49,479 bases of DNA from Anaeromyces robustus (lineage: Eukaryota; Neocallimastigomycota; Neocallimastigomycetes; Neocallimastigales; Neocallimastigaceae), in contig MCFG01000457.1 of assembly GCA_002104895.1 (NCBI GenBank), forward strand, positions 1 through 49,479, written 5' to 3'. Both the position numbers and the translations under genes were made by a program. How positions within the stretch are numbered: position 1 is the first letter of the stretch; the number at the start of each line of letters is the position of its first letter. This document shows positions 25,468 through 40,959 of this stretch, piece after piece. The notes below the pieces were generated by a model. The model searched no databases. It was given only the letters and a program-made list of their open reading frames with translations, and had not been told where the DNA came from.

Positions 25468-26452
25468 TTTTAATAAAGTGTAAACAAAGTATTTTAGTAT
25501 TTATTTTATAATGTAATTATTTATTTTATAATATTTATTTTTTTTTATAAAAATTTTTTAAAAAAGTTTATTAATATTTATATTTTTTTCTTTTTTTCTT
25601 TTTTTTTTTATTTTTTTTTTTTTTTATTTTCCATACAATAAAAGAAAATTAAAAAAAGAAAATTAAAAAAAAAAAAGAAACAATCAATAAACATATTAAT
25701 TATCTTTATTTAGTAATTATTAATATTTTAATAAATTATTTTTTTAGCTGTTGATGTTTCATTTTTATTTTTATTTTTTTAGTCATCATCGTTTAAATAA
25801 AATAATACTATTATTTAATATAAGAAATAATATTTAATTACTTTGTGTAATTTAATTATTATATATGTAATTCAATACAAAAAACAAATCAATATATTGT
25901 TTTATAATGACAATATAATTGATTATTTAATTTATTTATAATATAAAACTTTATTTATATTTATTTATTTATTAATTACACTATTAATATTGGTTTTTAC
26001 TTTTATTTTATTTTTTATTTTTTATAGTTGTTTTATTTTAAATTATCAATATCTATATTTTATAGTTTATATTTTATAAATATCAATAACAATATTATAT
26101 TCTTTAGTTTTATTGAATACTATAATAAAAATTTTAAATTATAAAATTTATTTTACTATTTTATTAATATTTGTTATTTTAACATTTAGTAATAAAATTT
26201 AGAATTTTATATATTTTTATTTAAAATGAAAAGAAAAATTAATTTAAAACACAAATATTTATAATATTTATATATATATATATATTTTTTTTTAAAAAAT
26301 GAATTATTTAAAAATTTATTCATAGTAGGTTCAATAAATTCTTAATTTGCCCAAAAACCAATTAGCTATAAATAAAAAAGAAAAAAAAAATTATATAATT
26401 ATCTACATTTGTAAATATTATTATTAATAAAATAATTAAAAATACTATCTGA
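25468..26452. other. AT-rich intergenic region
   Basis: Divergent spacer between the decayed secreted-protein gene and the SH3 gene. Homopolymer-rich. A short ATG-led exon candidate (26299-26324, followed by a GTAGGT donor-like site) could be a 5' exon of the SH3 gene, but no acceptor can be fixed. Confidence 0.4.
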
Positions 26453-27731
26453 AAATCATCTCTAAATAAATTACTAAATACTAATAAAAAAAATAAAAAA
26501 TTAAAAATATTGTTTATTGGAAATGATAAAAAGTTGAATAAATTATTTAACAAAAATAATAAAAGTAGTCAGCTTTTCAAAATATTGAAAAAAATTTCTT
26601 ATTCTCAAAATTCAACGAATTCAAATTCAAATACTAAATTAACATACTCAGTTGATGAAATATTTATTTCATCAACTGAAGAAAAAAATAATTTATCAAT
26701 TGAAGAAAAGAAAAATTCAACAAATGAAGAAAAATATAATTTATCAACCAAAGAAAAGAAAGATTCAACAAATGAAGAAAAGTATAATTTATCAACTAAA
26801 GAAAAGAAAGATTCAACAAATGAAGAAAAATATAATTTATCAGTTGAGGAAAGAAATAATTCATCGACTAAAGAAAAGAAAGATTCAACAAATGAAGAAA
26901 ATTATAATTTATCAATTGAAGAAAGAAATAATATAAAAAGTCAAACATCAATAGAGAAAAAAAATAATGAAAATAATGATCTAGCTGTTGTTCTTTATGA
27001 TCATAATGGATTTAATTCAGATGAATTAAATTTATCTAAAAATGAATATTTAATTGTTACTAATTGGGCAATTAAAGATGGTTGGGCTTACGGTTATAAA
27101 AAGAATAATCCACAAGAAAGAGGAATATTTCCTGTGCCTTTGGTTAAAAAAGGTTTGTTATTTTTATAATTTATTCATTTATTTAAAAAATTAATATAAT
27201 AACCATTTATATAATTAAATTATATATCTTCCTAAACATTTTAATAAATCAAAATTAATTATGTTTTATTAATTAAATATATAAATTTTAAACAACATTT
27301 ACATTAAATGGTGTATATTTTTTTTTAAATAATAATTTTATTAAAAAATATAATTAAAAAAAAAAAAATAAGAAAATAAAAATAAAGATATTAATTGCAA
27401 TTTATCTAAAGACAAACTTCCAAGTTATAACGAAGTTATTACACCTCATTCACCAGAAATAAATATTTTATCACCATCTCAGTTACAAACATCAACAATA
27501 ATACCACTGCCACAACAACCATTACAAAATTCATCAATAGAATTATCAAATCAAAATATTTATTCATCTAATTCTTCTTCTTATCCATATTTATATTCTC
27601 CAATTTATTTTCCAAATGTTTCCACATATACTATGACCTATTCACCTTCTTATTGTAACTCATATATTCCTTTAAATTATCATCAAAACTCTCAAAATAT
27701 TCCAAGTGCACCATTATCGGACGAAAAATAA
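26453..27731 (+). CDS. SH3-domain protein with hydrophilic tandem repeats, 5' end unresolved
   Basis: Two joined exons: an open frame to 27152, intron 27153-27387, then 27388-27731. The first exon is open from 26453 but has no in-frame ATG anywhere, so an upstream exon is missing from this model or the copy is 5'-truncated. Its N-terminal part is Lys/Asn-rich. Residues encoded at about 26671-26930 form five imperfect repeats of roughly 16 residues (STNEEKYNLSTKEKKD). An SH3 domain follows (about 26979-27150): LAVVLYDHNG, DELNLSKNEY, GWAYGYKK and GIFPVPLV match its ALYDY, ELS, GWW and G-x-x-P blocks. Exon 2 encodes a Pro/Tyr/Ser-rich tail (LPSYNEV and repeated SPxY-like units). No membrane segment is seen. 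From memory, anaerobic fungi carry LRR-membrane proteins ending in an SH3 domain; this may be the cytoplasmic half of such a gene. It is either a free adaptor or a fragment. Confidence 0.7.
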
Positions 27732-28009
27732 ATTTTTGGTTTTTATTTTTTATTTTTTATTTTTTATTTTTTAATAATCAAATCAAAATATTTATTCATC
27801 TAATTTTTCTTCTTATCCATATTTATATTCTCCAATTTATTTTCCAAATGTTTCCACATATACTATGGCCTATTCGCCTTCTTATTGTAACTCATATATT
27901 TCTTTAAATTATCATCAAAACTCTCAAAATATTCCAAGTGCATTATTATCAGACGAAAAATAAAATTTTGGTTTTTATTTTTTATTTTTTATTTTTTATT
28001 TTTTAATAA
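27546..28009 (+). repeat. 232-bp tandem duplication of the 3' end of the SH3 gene
   Basis: The segment 27546-27777, covering the last 60 or so codons, the stop and the TTTTTA-rich flank, is repeated at 27778-28009 with about eight substitutions. The second copy lies after the stop codon of the first, so it is not translated as part of the gene. Its frame remains open and ends in the same DEK-stop. Confidence 0.9.
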
Positions 28010-28159
28010 TAATTATAATACCTAAATATGTAAATTTATAATAGTATTAAACTTAGAATATGTTATTTAAAAATAAAATTGTCAAAAAAAATTATTAAAA
28101 ATAAATATAATAAAACATAATAAATAAATTTGTAAAAATTATAAAAATAAAAAATAAAA

Positions 28160-28232
28160 ATATTATATTATATTATATTATATTATATTATATTATATTA
28201 TATTATATTATATTATATTATATTATATTATA
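28160..28232. repeat. ATTAT pentanucleotide microsatellite
   Basis: About 14 perfect ATTAT units. The same pentamer recurs in introns of the secreted LRR gene (38969-39071; 40427-40477 in its ATAAT phase). Confidence 0.9.
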
Positions 28233-28548
28233 ATTAATAATATAATATTTATTTTATTTTATTTTATTTATATAATTATTAAATTATTTTATATAATTAT
28301 TAAATTATATTAATTCCCAAAATATAATTTATTTGTTACCAAATGATAATTATAAATAAATAATAAAAAATTGTCCGTAAAAAGAATATTTAATACGTAT
28401 CAACCACAAAATTAAAATTTTATTGCTTGTTCATTGAAATCATTATAATTATTTTTTTATAATAAGTAATAATTAATAATATAATTACATATATAGTTCG
28501 GTTTATTCATTAAAACTTTAAAAAAATATTCTTAAAGAAAATATTTAA

Positions 28549-28550
<2 letters not shown>

Positions 28551-28601
<51 letters not shown>
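28551..28601. repeat. 51-base poly-T tract
   Basis: Uninterrupted T homopolymer, among the longest in the window. Its length is likely to be uncertain in the assembly. Confidence 0.9.
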
Positions 28602-28607
<6 letters not shown>

Positions 28608-28722
28608 GATTTTAATTATTTTAACCAAATTTTTTTTTTTTTTTGGTATTAATTGTAATTGTTCTATTATTATTTATTATTATTATTACTAAAAATTATA
28701 TATGGATATATTTTTAACTATA

Positions 28723-28797
28723 TAAATATATAAATATATAAATATATAAGTATATAAATATATAAATATATAAATATATAAATATATAAATATATAT
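28723..28797. repeat. ATATAAAT octanucleotide repeat
   Basis: About nine units of ATATAAAT with a single G substitution near 28749. Confidence 0.85.
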
Positions 28798-30159
28798 ATT
28801 TACTAAATAAAAAATATATAATAAATAAATATTAATGTAATTATAATTATTAATTGATTAAAAGTTTCTCTTAAACTATGTGTCTATAAAATGAAATAAA
28901 AAATATTTATCTTATGTTATTTTTATTGTTAAAAAACAAAAATATAAATTTAATATATTGTTTATTTTGCTTAATAAAATTTTTAAAGACATAATATATA
29001 GAATATATATATATATATTTTTTTTTAACAAAAAGAAAAAAGAAAAAAAAAATTACTTATTAATGAACTACCATATTATTTATATTATTAATTTCTCTAG
29101 TATACTTATTATCAATACTATTCTTTATTGAAATAAATTCTTTCTTATTTGACAATGTACTGTTATTTTTATTATTGAACCTTTCTCATAAATTATTAAT
29201 AAATTATAGATTTACATGATTTCAAAAGACAAAATCCTGACTTTATTTATAAGAATTATTTATCATAAGAAATTTATATAATAATAACAAATATAAAGAT
29301 ATCAAATAAAATGAAATTTTTATAATAAAATAATAATTAAATGATTAATTAAATATATAATATTAAAAAAAAAGATAACAAATGACTATATATGAAAAAA
29401 AAATAAAAATAAAATATAACATTATATTCAATCAAAGCATATATGAAATTATTATATTAAAAAATTAATATAATTTAGTAAGATATGAATTATAAAAAAT
29501 ATTATAGATTTATTTATAATTTTATTTTTAAATTTATTTTATATATAATTGTTTTTAAAATAAAAAGTTAAAAAAAGTAAAAATAATATTAAAATATAAT
29601 TTTATTATTATTAACTATTATTAACTATTATTATTATTTATTTATTTATTATTTATTATTATTATTATTATATTTATTATTTAATATTTATAATTTTTAT
29701 TTAAATTTTTTTTTTGTCATATATCATGAAATAATTTATTATCATAGAAATTCTATAATTCTATAAAATGTTATTATTTTGATTTTAATTAAATAATTTT
29801 AATAAATTAATTTTAAAAATAATTTATTAAATACAAATAAATAATAATTATAAAACATTAATATTGAATATTGAATATTGTACTACTTTATTATATTTTA
29901 TTTTAGTTGACTAAAAATTAAAATTCTTCTTAATTAATTAGTAATTAATTATAATGATTTTAACGTGTTTATTTGATAAATGGAATTTTTATTTAAGAAA
30001 TAATTTTTTATTTAAAAAATTAATTATAATTTTGAAATGTTTAACATTTTAGGATGTTATGAATTGTTTCTATAAAAAAAAATAAAAAAAATCAAATAGT
30101 TAATTAATTAATAGTAAATGTAAATATATAAAATCTTTTTTATTCAAAAAAAAAAAAAA

Positions 30160-30162
<3 letters not shown>

Positions 30163-30204
<42 letters not shown>

Positions 30205-30233
30205 ATTAATTAATTAATTAATTAATAAATTAA

Positions 30234-30288
<55 letters not shown>

Positions 30289-30290
30289 AA
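30163..30290. repeat. AAAT / TTAA microsatellite
   Basis: AAAT units (30163-30205), a short TTAA block, then AAAT units again to about 30290. Confidence 0.85.
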
Positions 30291-30691
30291 ACAATTTTGA
30301 TATTTAAAAAAAAACTCCTTTTTTTTTTCTTTTTTATTTTCCCATTGGTTGACAATAAAATTAATAATAGAGAATGTTGAAAACGGGCAGTAAATTAATA
30401 TATTAAAAATTTTATATACTTATAGACACAGATTATATAATTAATAGAATTTTCTATATAAATTTTTCTGTATATAAATAGGTGAAACTCGTTATTTTTT
30501 TTTAAATAAAAAAAAAAAAAAAATAAAATATAAGTATATAAATAAATAATTATATATATAAAAATATAAAAAATAAATATATAATAAAAAATAAATAAAT
30601 AAATATTAATAATTTAATAATTATAAAAATAAAAATAAAATAAATAAAAATATTTATATTATTTTTTGTTTATTAATATTTGGTTTAAAAG

Positions 30692-35025
<4,334 letters not shown>

Positions 35026-35033
35026 TTGTTTCT

Positions 35034-35069
<36 letters not shown>

Positions 35070-35122
35070 AGTTTATTATATTAAAAATAAAAAACAATAT
35101 TTTAATATAATTAGAAAACTTA

Positions 35123-35540
35123 ATATATATGAAAAATAAATAAATAAAATAAATAAAAATAAATAGAAACAAATGAAACAAAATAATTTGTTTTATTGAA
35201 AAAATTTAAATCATAAATAGCCAAAATTAAAAAAAAAAGTATAATAAAAAAATAATAAAAGTAAAAATAAAAATAAAAATAAAAATTAAAAAGTATTAAA
35301 TATTTTAATTATTTAATATTTACAATAATATATATGAAAAATAAATAAATAAAAATATAATAGAAAAAAAATGAAAAAAAAAAAAAATAATTTGTTTTAT
35401 TGAAAAAATTTAAATAATATATAGCCAAAATTAAAAAAAGGATAATAAAAAAAATAATAAAAGTAAAAGTAAAAGTAAAGGTAAAAATAAAAATAAAAAT
35501 AAAAAAAATTATAAAATATTAAATATTTTAAATATTTAAT
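35123..35540. repeat. Imperfect tandem duplication of about 200 bp
   Basis: The block running TATATGAAAAATAAATAAAT, AATTTGTTTTATTGAAAAAA, ATAGCCAAAATTAAAAAA, ATAAAAGTAAAA, TATTTAATATT appears twice in the same order (about 35123-35322 and 35330-35540) with small length changes. Confidence 0.8.
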
Positions 35541-35779
35541 ATTGGTGTACATGGAAGTGTATTCTCTTCCTTTAGTCTAAAAAAAAAAAAAAAAAATTTA
35601 ATATTGGTGTAAAGTATTTATATTAAATAAGTATTTTTATTATTTATAATTATTATTGTTTATTATTAATTTTTGTTGTTATTGTTGTCATTATTATTGT
35701 TGTAATAAATAGAAATATTAATAAAAATAAAAAATTTCTTTGTAATTAAACTATTGAAAGATCATTATTAATTGGTTCC

Positions 35780-35811
<32 letters not shown>

Positions 35812-36255
35812 TTCAAAAACTTTAAATAAGTTCCATAGATTTACTATTACTAAATATTTTTTTTTCATTTTGAATTGGAAACAGAAAAGAAAAGAAAAGA
35901 AGAAAAAAAAAAAGCTAAAAAAATAAAAATAATTTGAAATTTATATATATATATATATATATATTCATTTTATTGCATATATTTAATATATTAAATACAT
36001 AATACCTTACAAATGATTATAAAGTTTTTATAATTATTTGTATTTAATTAAAATTTTTATATTAAAGTTTTTATATTAAAGGATTAAGGTAAACTTTTTA
36101 TTATTATAAAAATCTAATATAATAAAAATAAAAAACCTCAAACTTAAATTGGAAATGATAATGAAAATGAAAAAAAAAGAGTTAATAAAAAATATAAATT
36201 TAATAATAATTAATTTAAAAAAAAAATATTATAGATTGTGAAATATATATAAATA

Positions 36256-36396
36256 AATTATATGTTTTCATAAGTAATTAATATTAAATTCTTTTCATTG
36301 TAGCTAATTTATATATTTTATTTCTAATTATATGTTTTCATAAGTAATTAATATTAAATTCTTTTCATTGTAGCTAATTTATATATTTTATTTCTA
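36256..36396. repeat. Perfect 70-bp tandem duplication
   Basis: The unit beginning AATTATATGTTTTCATAAGT at 36256 is repeated without any change from 36326 to 36396, which implies a recent event. Confidence 0.95.
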
Positions 36397-37065
36397 TTCG
36401 AGTATTAATAAAAGTATTACATTGAATAAAATTATTACATCTTAATCTATTTTATAAATATGTAAAAGGACAAGACTTGATTATAATTATAGTAAATAGT
36501 AAAATAAAATAAAAAAAAAAGTTAAAAATCTGGTAGTGGCTATACTAAATTTCTATTACCAAATTTGGTACAGATAAAATTAATTAAATTAATTAAAAAA
36601 ACTTAAATTTAATTAACTTATATAACCATTTTTTAAAAATTGGATAAATTGATAATATATTAAATTATATTTTAATATATTATATCTTTGGTAAAATTTT
36701 ATACAGCGTAGTTTAATAATATAATAAATTTAATATCTTTCAATATTATATTTCCAAATTAAATTAATTTTTGTTAAATAAATAAATTGCATTTTTTTTT
36801 TAATTTAAATTTTTTTAGCATTTTAAATAATTTAAAAGTTTTTTTTTTTTCCTTTTCTTTTCTTCTTTTCAATATTTATTGAACTTTTTAAATATTTGTT
36901 TTATAAATCTAATATTATTATATTTAATTTTAAATTTATTTTATAAATCTATTATTATCATTATATTTAGTTAATTTTAAATATAATCACTTTTTTTTTC
37001 TTTTTTCAAAGTGTTTAAATATATTTAAACTTCAAATTTTTAATTGAAAAAAGGAATAATTGAAA

Positions 37066-39899
37066 ATGAAAATGAAATTTCTATTAATAATTTTATCTTA
37101 TATTTCATTTACTATAGCAGCTACTCTTACTTGTAATAAAGTAAAAAATAAAGTTTGTTCTTCATGTACCGACAAAAATTATGAATGTAAAACTGATGAA
37201 AAAGGAAATATAACTTCTTTGTTAGTAATAATTTTCTTTATAATAGTTAATTATTTGTGTTTATAATAATATATTTATAAATATATTATTTTTTATCTTT
37301 TTATTTTATTTTATTTTTTTTTTTTGTAGGTTAATTAAAAATCAAGATTTTAGTAATGGTATTCCTGATATCATATTTAGTATAACTACTTTAAAAGATT
37401 TGTAAGTTTATGTTGATAAAAATAAATAAGGAAAATATTTATATTATTTATTATTGTTAAAAATTTTATATATATTTTTATTTATATTTTTCATACTAAA
37501 TAATATTTTATTTTAAAAAAAATATTATTTATTAATTATTGTAAATGTAAAAGATATTTAAATAAGAATAGTATCAATACACTTCCTAAAAAAATTGTAA
37601 ATCTTAAAAAACTTAGAAGACTGTAAGTGATATTAAAAATTAGGATATACTTTTTGATTATTTTCCATAATAAATAAAATAAATATTAATAATAATAGAA
37701 TAATGAATTATAAATCATAAATAATGAATAATAAATAATGAATAATAATAAAAATATAAATCAAAGATTTTAATTTAAATTACTTAAAATGTGAATATAA
37801 TATTTTATATAGAGATATAAGATCAAATAAATTAACGGCTCTTCCTAAAGAAATTGGAAATCTCAGTAAACTTAAATATTTGTAAGTTTTTTTTTTATAT
37901 AAAAAAGAACATTTTGTACAATTATTGATATATAAATAATTATTACCAATTTTTTTTACCTTTCTTTACATATAAATATAATATAAAATATAAAAAATTA
38001 ATAAATTTTAATTTTTAAAAATTATTACATTTGTATTTTTAAAATTAAATATATTTTTTATATATAGAAAATTAAGTAATAATAAACTAAGTGCTCTTCC
38101 TTCAACTATTGGAAACCTTAAATCACTTTTCCTTTTGTAAGAAAAAGATAATTTTTAAAATAAATTATTAATAACAAAAAATATTAATATAAATACATAT
38201 AAAAAAATTCTTTAATTTATTTATATTTTAATTTTTTAATAATTTATCATATATATATAAAAATTATAATTATTATTATTATTTTTATTATTATATAAAA
38301 TAATTTTTAAAATAATATTCCTTATCCATTAATGGTATAGATATGTAAGTAACAATGTATTAACGTCTGTTCCTTCTTCAATTGGAAATCTTACTGATCT
38401 TGAAGAATTGTTTGTGTTTAAAATTGAATTTTTTTTCTTTTCATATTTTATTTCGTATTATAAATTATTTTTTTTAAAAAATAACTTTTTTTCTTTCATA
38501 TATATTAATTTATATATATAATTTTAAAAAGAATTTTTTTAAAACAAATTTTTAATTTTTTTATATTGTTTCCTTCTTTTTTTTTTTTTTTTTTTTTTTT
38601 TAATACATATAATTTTTATAATAATATTTTATCAGATTATTAAGAACAAATCAAATACAAACTTATCCAAAAACTATTGGAAATCTTTCGAATCTTAGAA
38701 TATTGTTAATATATAAATATATAATAATTCATTATATTACGATAAAATCTAATATTTTTAATATGTAAACAATTTTTTTTAAATAAACTTATATGTCAAA
38801 TCTAATACATTTTACTATATAATATAGAGATTTAGCTCGTAATCCCATTAAATCACTTCCTGTGCAAATAGGAAAACTCAAAAATCTTAAGGAATTGTTA
38901 GTATTTATAAAAATAGATTAAAAAAAAAATAAACTTTTATTGTTTATGTTTATTGAATATTTTATAATTATATTATATTATATTATATTATATTATATTA
39001 TATTATATTATATTATATTATATTATATTATATTATATTATATTATATTATATTATATTATATTATATTATGATAATATATATATTTTTATGTAATATAA
39101 GATTAAAATAATGAAAAAAATATAAATAATAAAAAATATTTATTATATTTAATATATTATTTATACAGAAGTTTAACAGATGATCATTTAAAATCTGTTC
39201 CGGCTGAAATTGGAAATCTCACTAATCTTGAAATATTGTAATTATATATTATTATAAAAATATAGGATTTATAGATATTTTTTATTTTATATTGTATTGT
39301 ATATATATATGTTATAAATGTTATAAATATATATATAATATATTTTATTATTAAAAATATTTTTATTATTTTTATAATTATTTTTTAATAATTTTTTATT
39401 TTATATATATGTATATTTAACATTTATATATAAATATATTCGCGAATATTATAATATAATATAATATAATATAATATAATATTATATAATATAATATACT
39501 ATGTTAAATTATATTAATATTTATTATTTTAATAATTATCTTTATGAAAATTTATTTAATTTTTATAGAGATTTAGAAAGTAATGTATTATCATTTATTC
39601 CAGAGGAATTTGGAAATCTTAAAAACCTTAAGGTATTGTAAGTAGTTTATAAAAATGAATATTAAATATTAAATATTTAAAGAATTTTTTTTTTTTACAT
39701 TACTATAATGTATTGATTTCTGAAATTCATTTAATATACATAATATAATATTATATAAACAAATAAGAGGTTTTTTTTTATTAATATGTATAATAATTTA
39801 ATATTTTACATCACAGATGGTTAGATATGAATCAGCTTGAATATGTTCCGGAATTTATTGTAAATTTCAATAATCTTGAACGTTTGTAAGTAATATAGA

Positions 39900-39931
<32 letters not shown>

Positions 39932-40060
39932 TGAGCATATATATATATATATATATATTTTATTTTCATATTATTTTATTTTTAAAAATATTCAATAATT
40001 TAAAATATTAAAAACGGAAATAATGATATTAGTATTTTATTAATAATTAATAATATTAAT

Positions 40061-40092
<32 letters not shown>

Positions 40093-40746
40093 TTAAAAAA
40101 ATTTAATATAACATATTATTGCAGAGATATACATGCAAATAAATTAACATTTGCTCCAGAATTTATAGGAAGAATAAAAAGTCTTAAAATTTTGTAAAAT
40201 ATCAATAAAAAATATATATATATATATTGAACATAAATATTATTGAAAATTCTAATTTACTATTCGTTTAATTTAAACTAAAATAGAAAGAAGAAAAAAT
40301 CAAATAATAGATAGTAATTTTAATCATATATATAATTTATTTTTAATCAGGGATTTGGGTCAAAATCAAATAAGAAATATTCACTTTAAATTTGACAGAC
40401 TAGTTAATCTTGAATTATTGTAAATATATAATATAATATAATATAATATAATATAATATAATATAATATAATATAATTTTAATGTTTATATATTATTATA
40501 ATACAGAGATTTGGGTTGGAATTATTTAGAAACTTATCCAGAAGAAGCTGGAAAACTCAAAAATCTTAAGACATTGTAAATATTTATAAATATAAAAATA
40601 ATTTTTTTTTTTTGATTACTGATAATATTTTATATGATTTATATTATGGAAACTTTTTTTTTTTGGTTAAAATATATAGATTTTTAAATAATAATTCTTT
40701 TACAACACCTTTACCAGATTCACTTAAAGGAATTGAAACAGTTTAG
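37066..40746 (+). CDS. Secreted leucine-rich-repeat protein, one repeat per exon
   Basis: Fifteen exons: 37066-37220, 37330-37401, 37554-37622, 37813-37881, 38068-38136, 38341-38409, 38636-38704, 38828-38896, 39169-39237, 39569-39637, 39817-39885, 40125-40193, 40351-40419, 40507-40575, 40680-40746. They join to 373 residues. Exon 1 carries the signal peptide (about 1-20, KFLLIILSYISFTIAA) and a six-Cys cap (CNKVKNKVCSSC and on). Exon 2 is 72 bases, and exons 3-14 are exactly 69 bases, each giving one 23-residue LRR of the form LxLxxNxLxxLPxxIGNLxxLxx. All introns are phase 2. No membrane anchor or intracellular domain is present, so the product should be secreted. The last exon ends in TAG whose final G begins a GTAAGT donor; if spliced there, the next exon ends within two codons, so the product is almost the same. 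LRRs mediate protein binding, but the partner is unknown. A second in-frame ATG (37072) is an alternative start. Confidence 0.87.
38969..39071. repeat. TATTA microsatellite in an LRR-gene intron
   Basis: About 20 perfect TATTA units between exons 8 and 9. Confidence 0.9.
40427..40477. repeat. ATAAT microsatellite in an LRR-gene intron
   Basis: About ten perfect ATAAT units, making up almost the whole intron between exons 13 and 14. Confidence 0.9.
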
Positions 40747-40750
40747 TAAG

Positions 40751-40751
<1 letters not shown>

Positions 40752-40797
<46 letters not shown>

Positions 40798-40810
40798 TAA
40801 TAATAATAAT

Positions 40811-40876
<66 letters not shown>

Positions 40877-40925
40877 TTTAAATATGATTAATGATGATAA
40901 TAATAATATTTTATTGTTATTTTCA

Positions 40926-40957
<32 letters not shown>

Positions 40958-40959
40958 GT
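40752..40959. repeat. (ATA)n microsatellite after the secreted LRR coding end
   Basis: ATA/AAT arrays at about 40752-40873 and 40929-40959 separated by a short non-repeat segment. They start five bases after the GTAAGT that overlaps the stop codon. Confidence 0.9.

Larger units (their letters stand above)
28010..30647. other. AT-rich intergenic region with several microsatellites
   Basis: No convincing gene. A 42-codon minus-strand frame at 29060-29185 (ending NNINNMVVH) has gene-like composition but no start or partner exon. The rest is A/T repeats, listed separately, plus low-complexity sequence. Confidence 0.5.
35026..37065. other. AT-rich intergenic region with two tandem duplications
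   Basis: Spacer between the M13 peptidase and the secreted LRR gene. Contents: a long poly-T (about 35037-35065), an imperfect duplication of about 200 bases (35123-35540), a TTTAATATTGGTGTA motif occurring twice (about 35537 and 35597), a perfect 70-bp tandem duplication (36256-36396), and a GC-richer patch at 36520-36570 with a short CTATTACCAAATTTGGTA palindrome. No gene is seen. Confidence 0.55.

Noticed and set aside
26299-26324. Possible first exon of the SH3 gene (MNYLKIYS) with a GTAGGT donor
   Set aside because: There is no matching acceptor in the right phase before the open frame that could be chosen over others.
30374-30389. Possible first exon (MLKTG) of the M13 peptidase with a GTAAAT donor
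   Set aside because: The phase could fit an acceptor at 30717, but the exon is only 16 bases, gives no signal peptide or anchor, and similar chance combinations are frequent in A/T-rich DNA.
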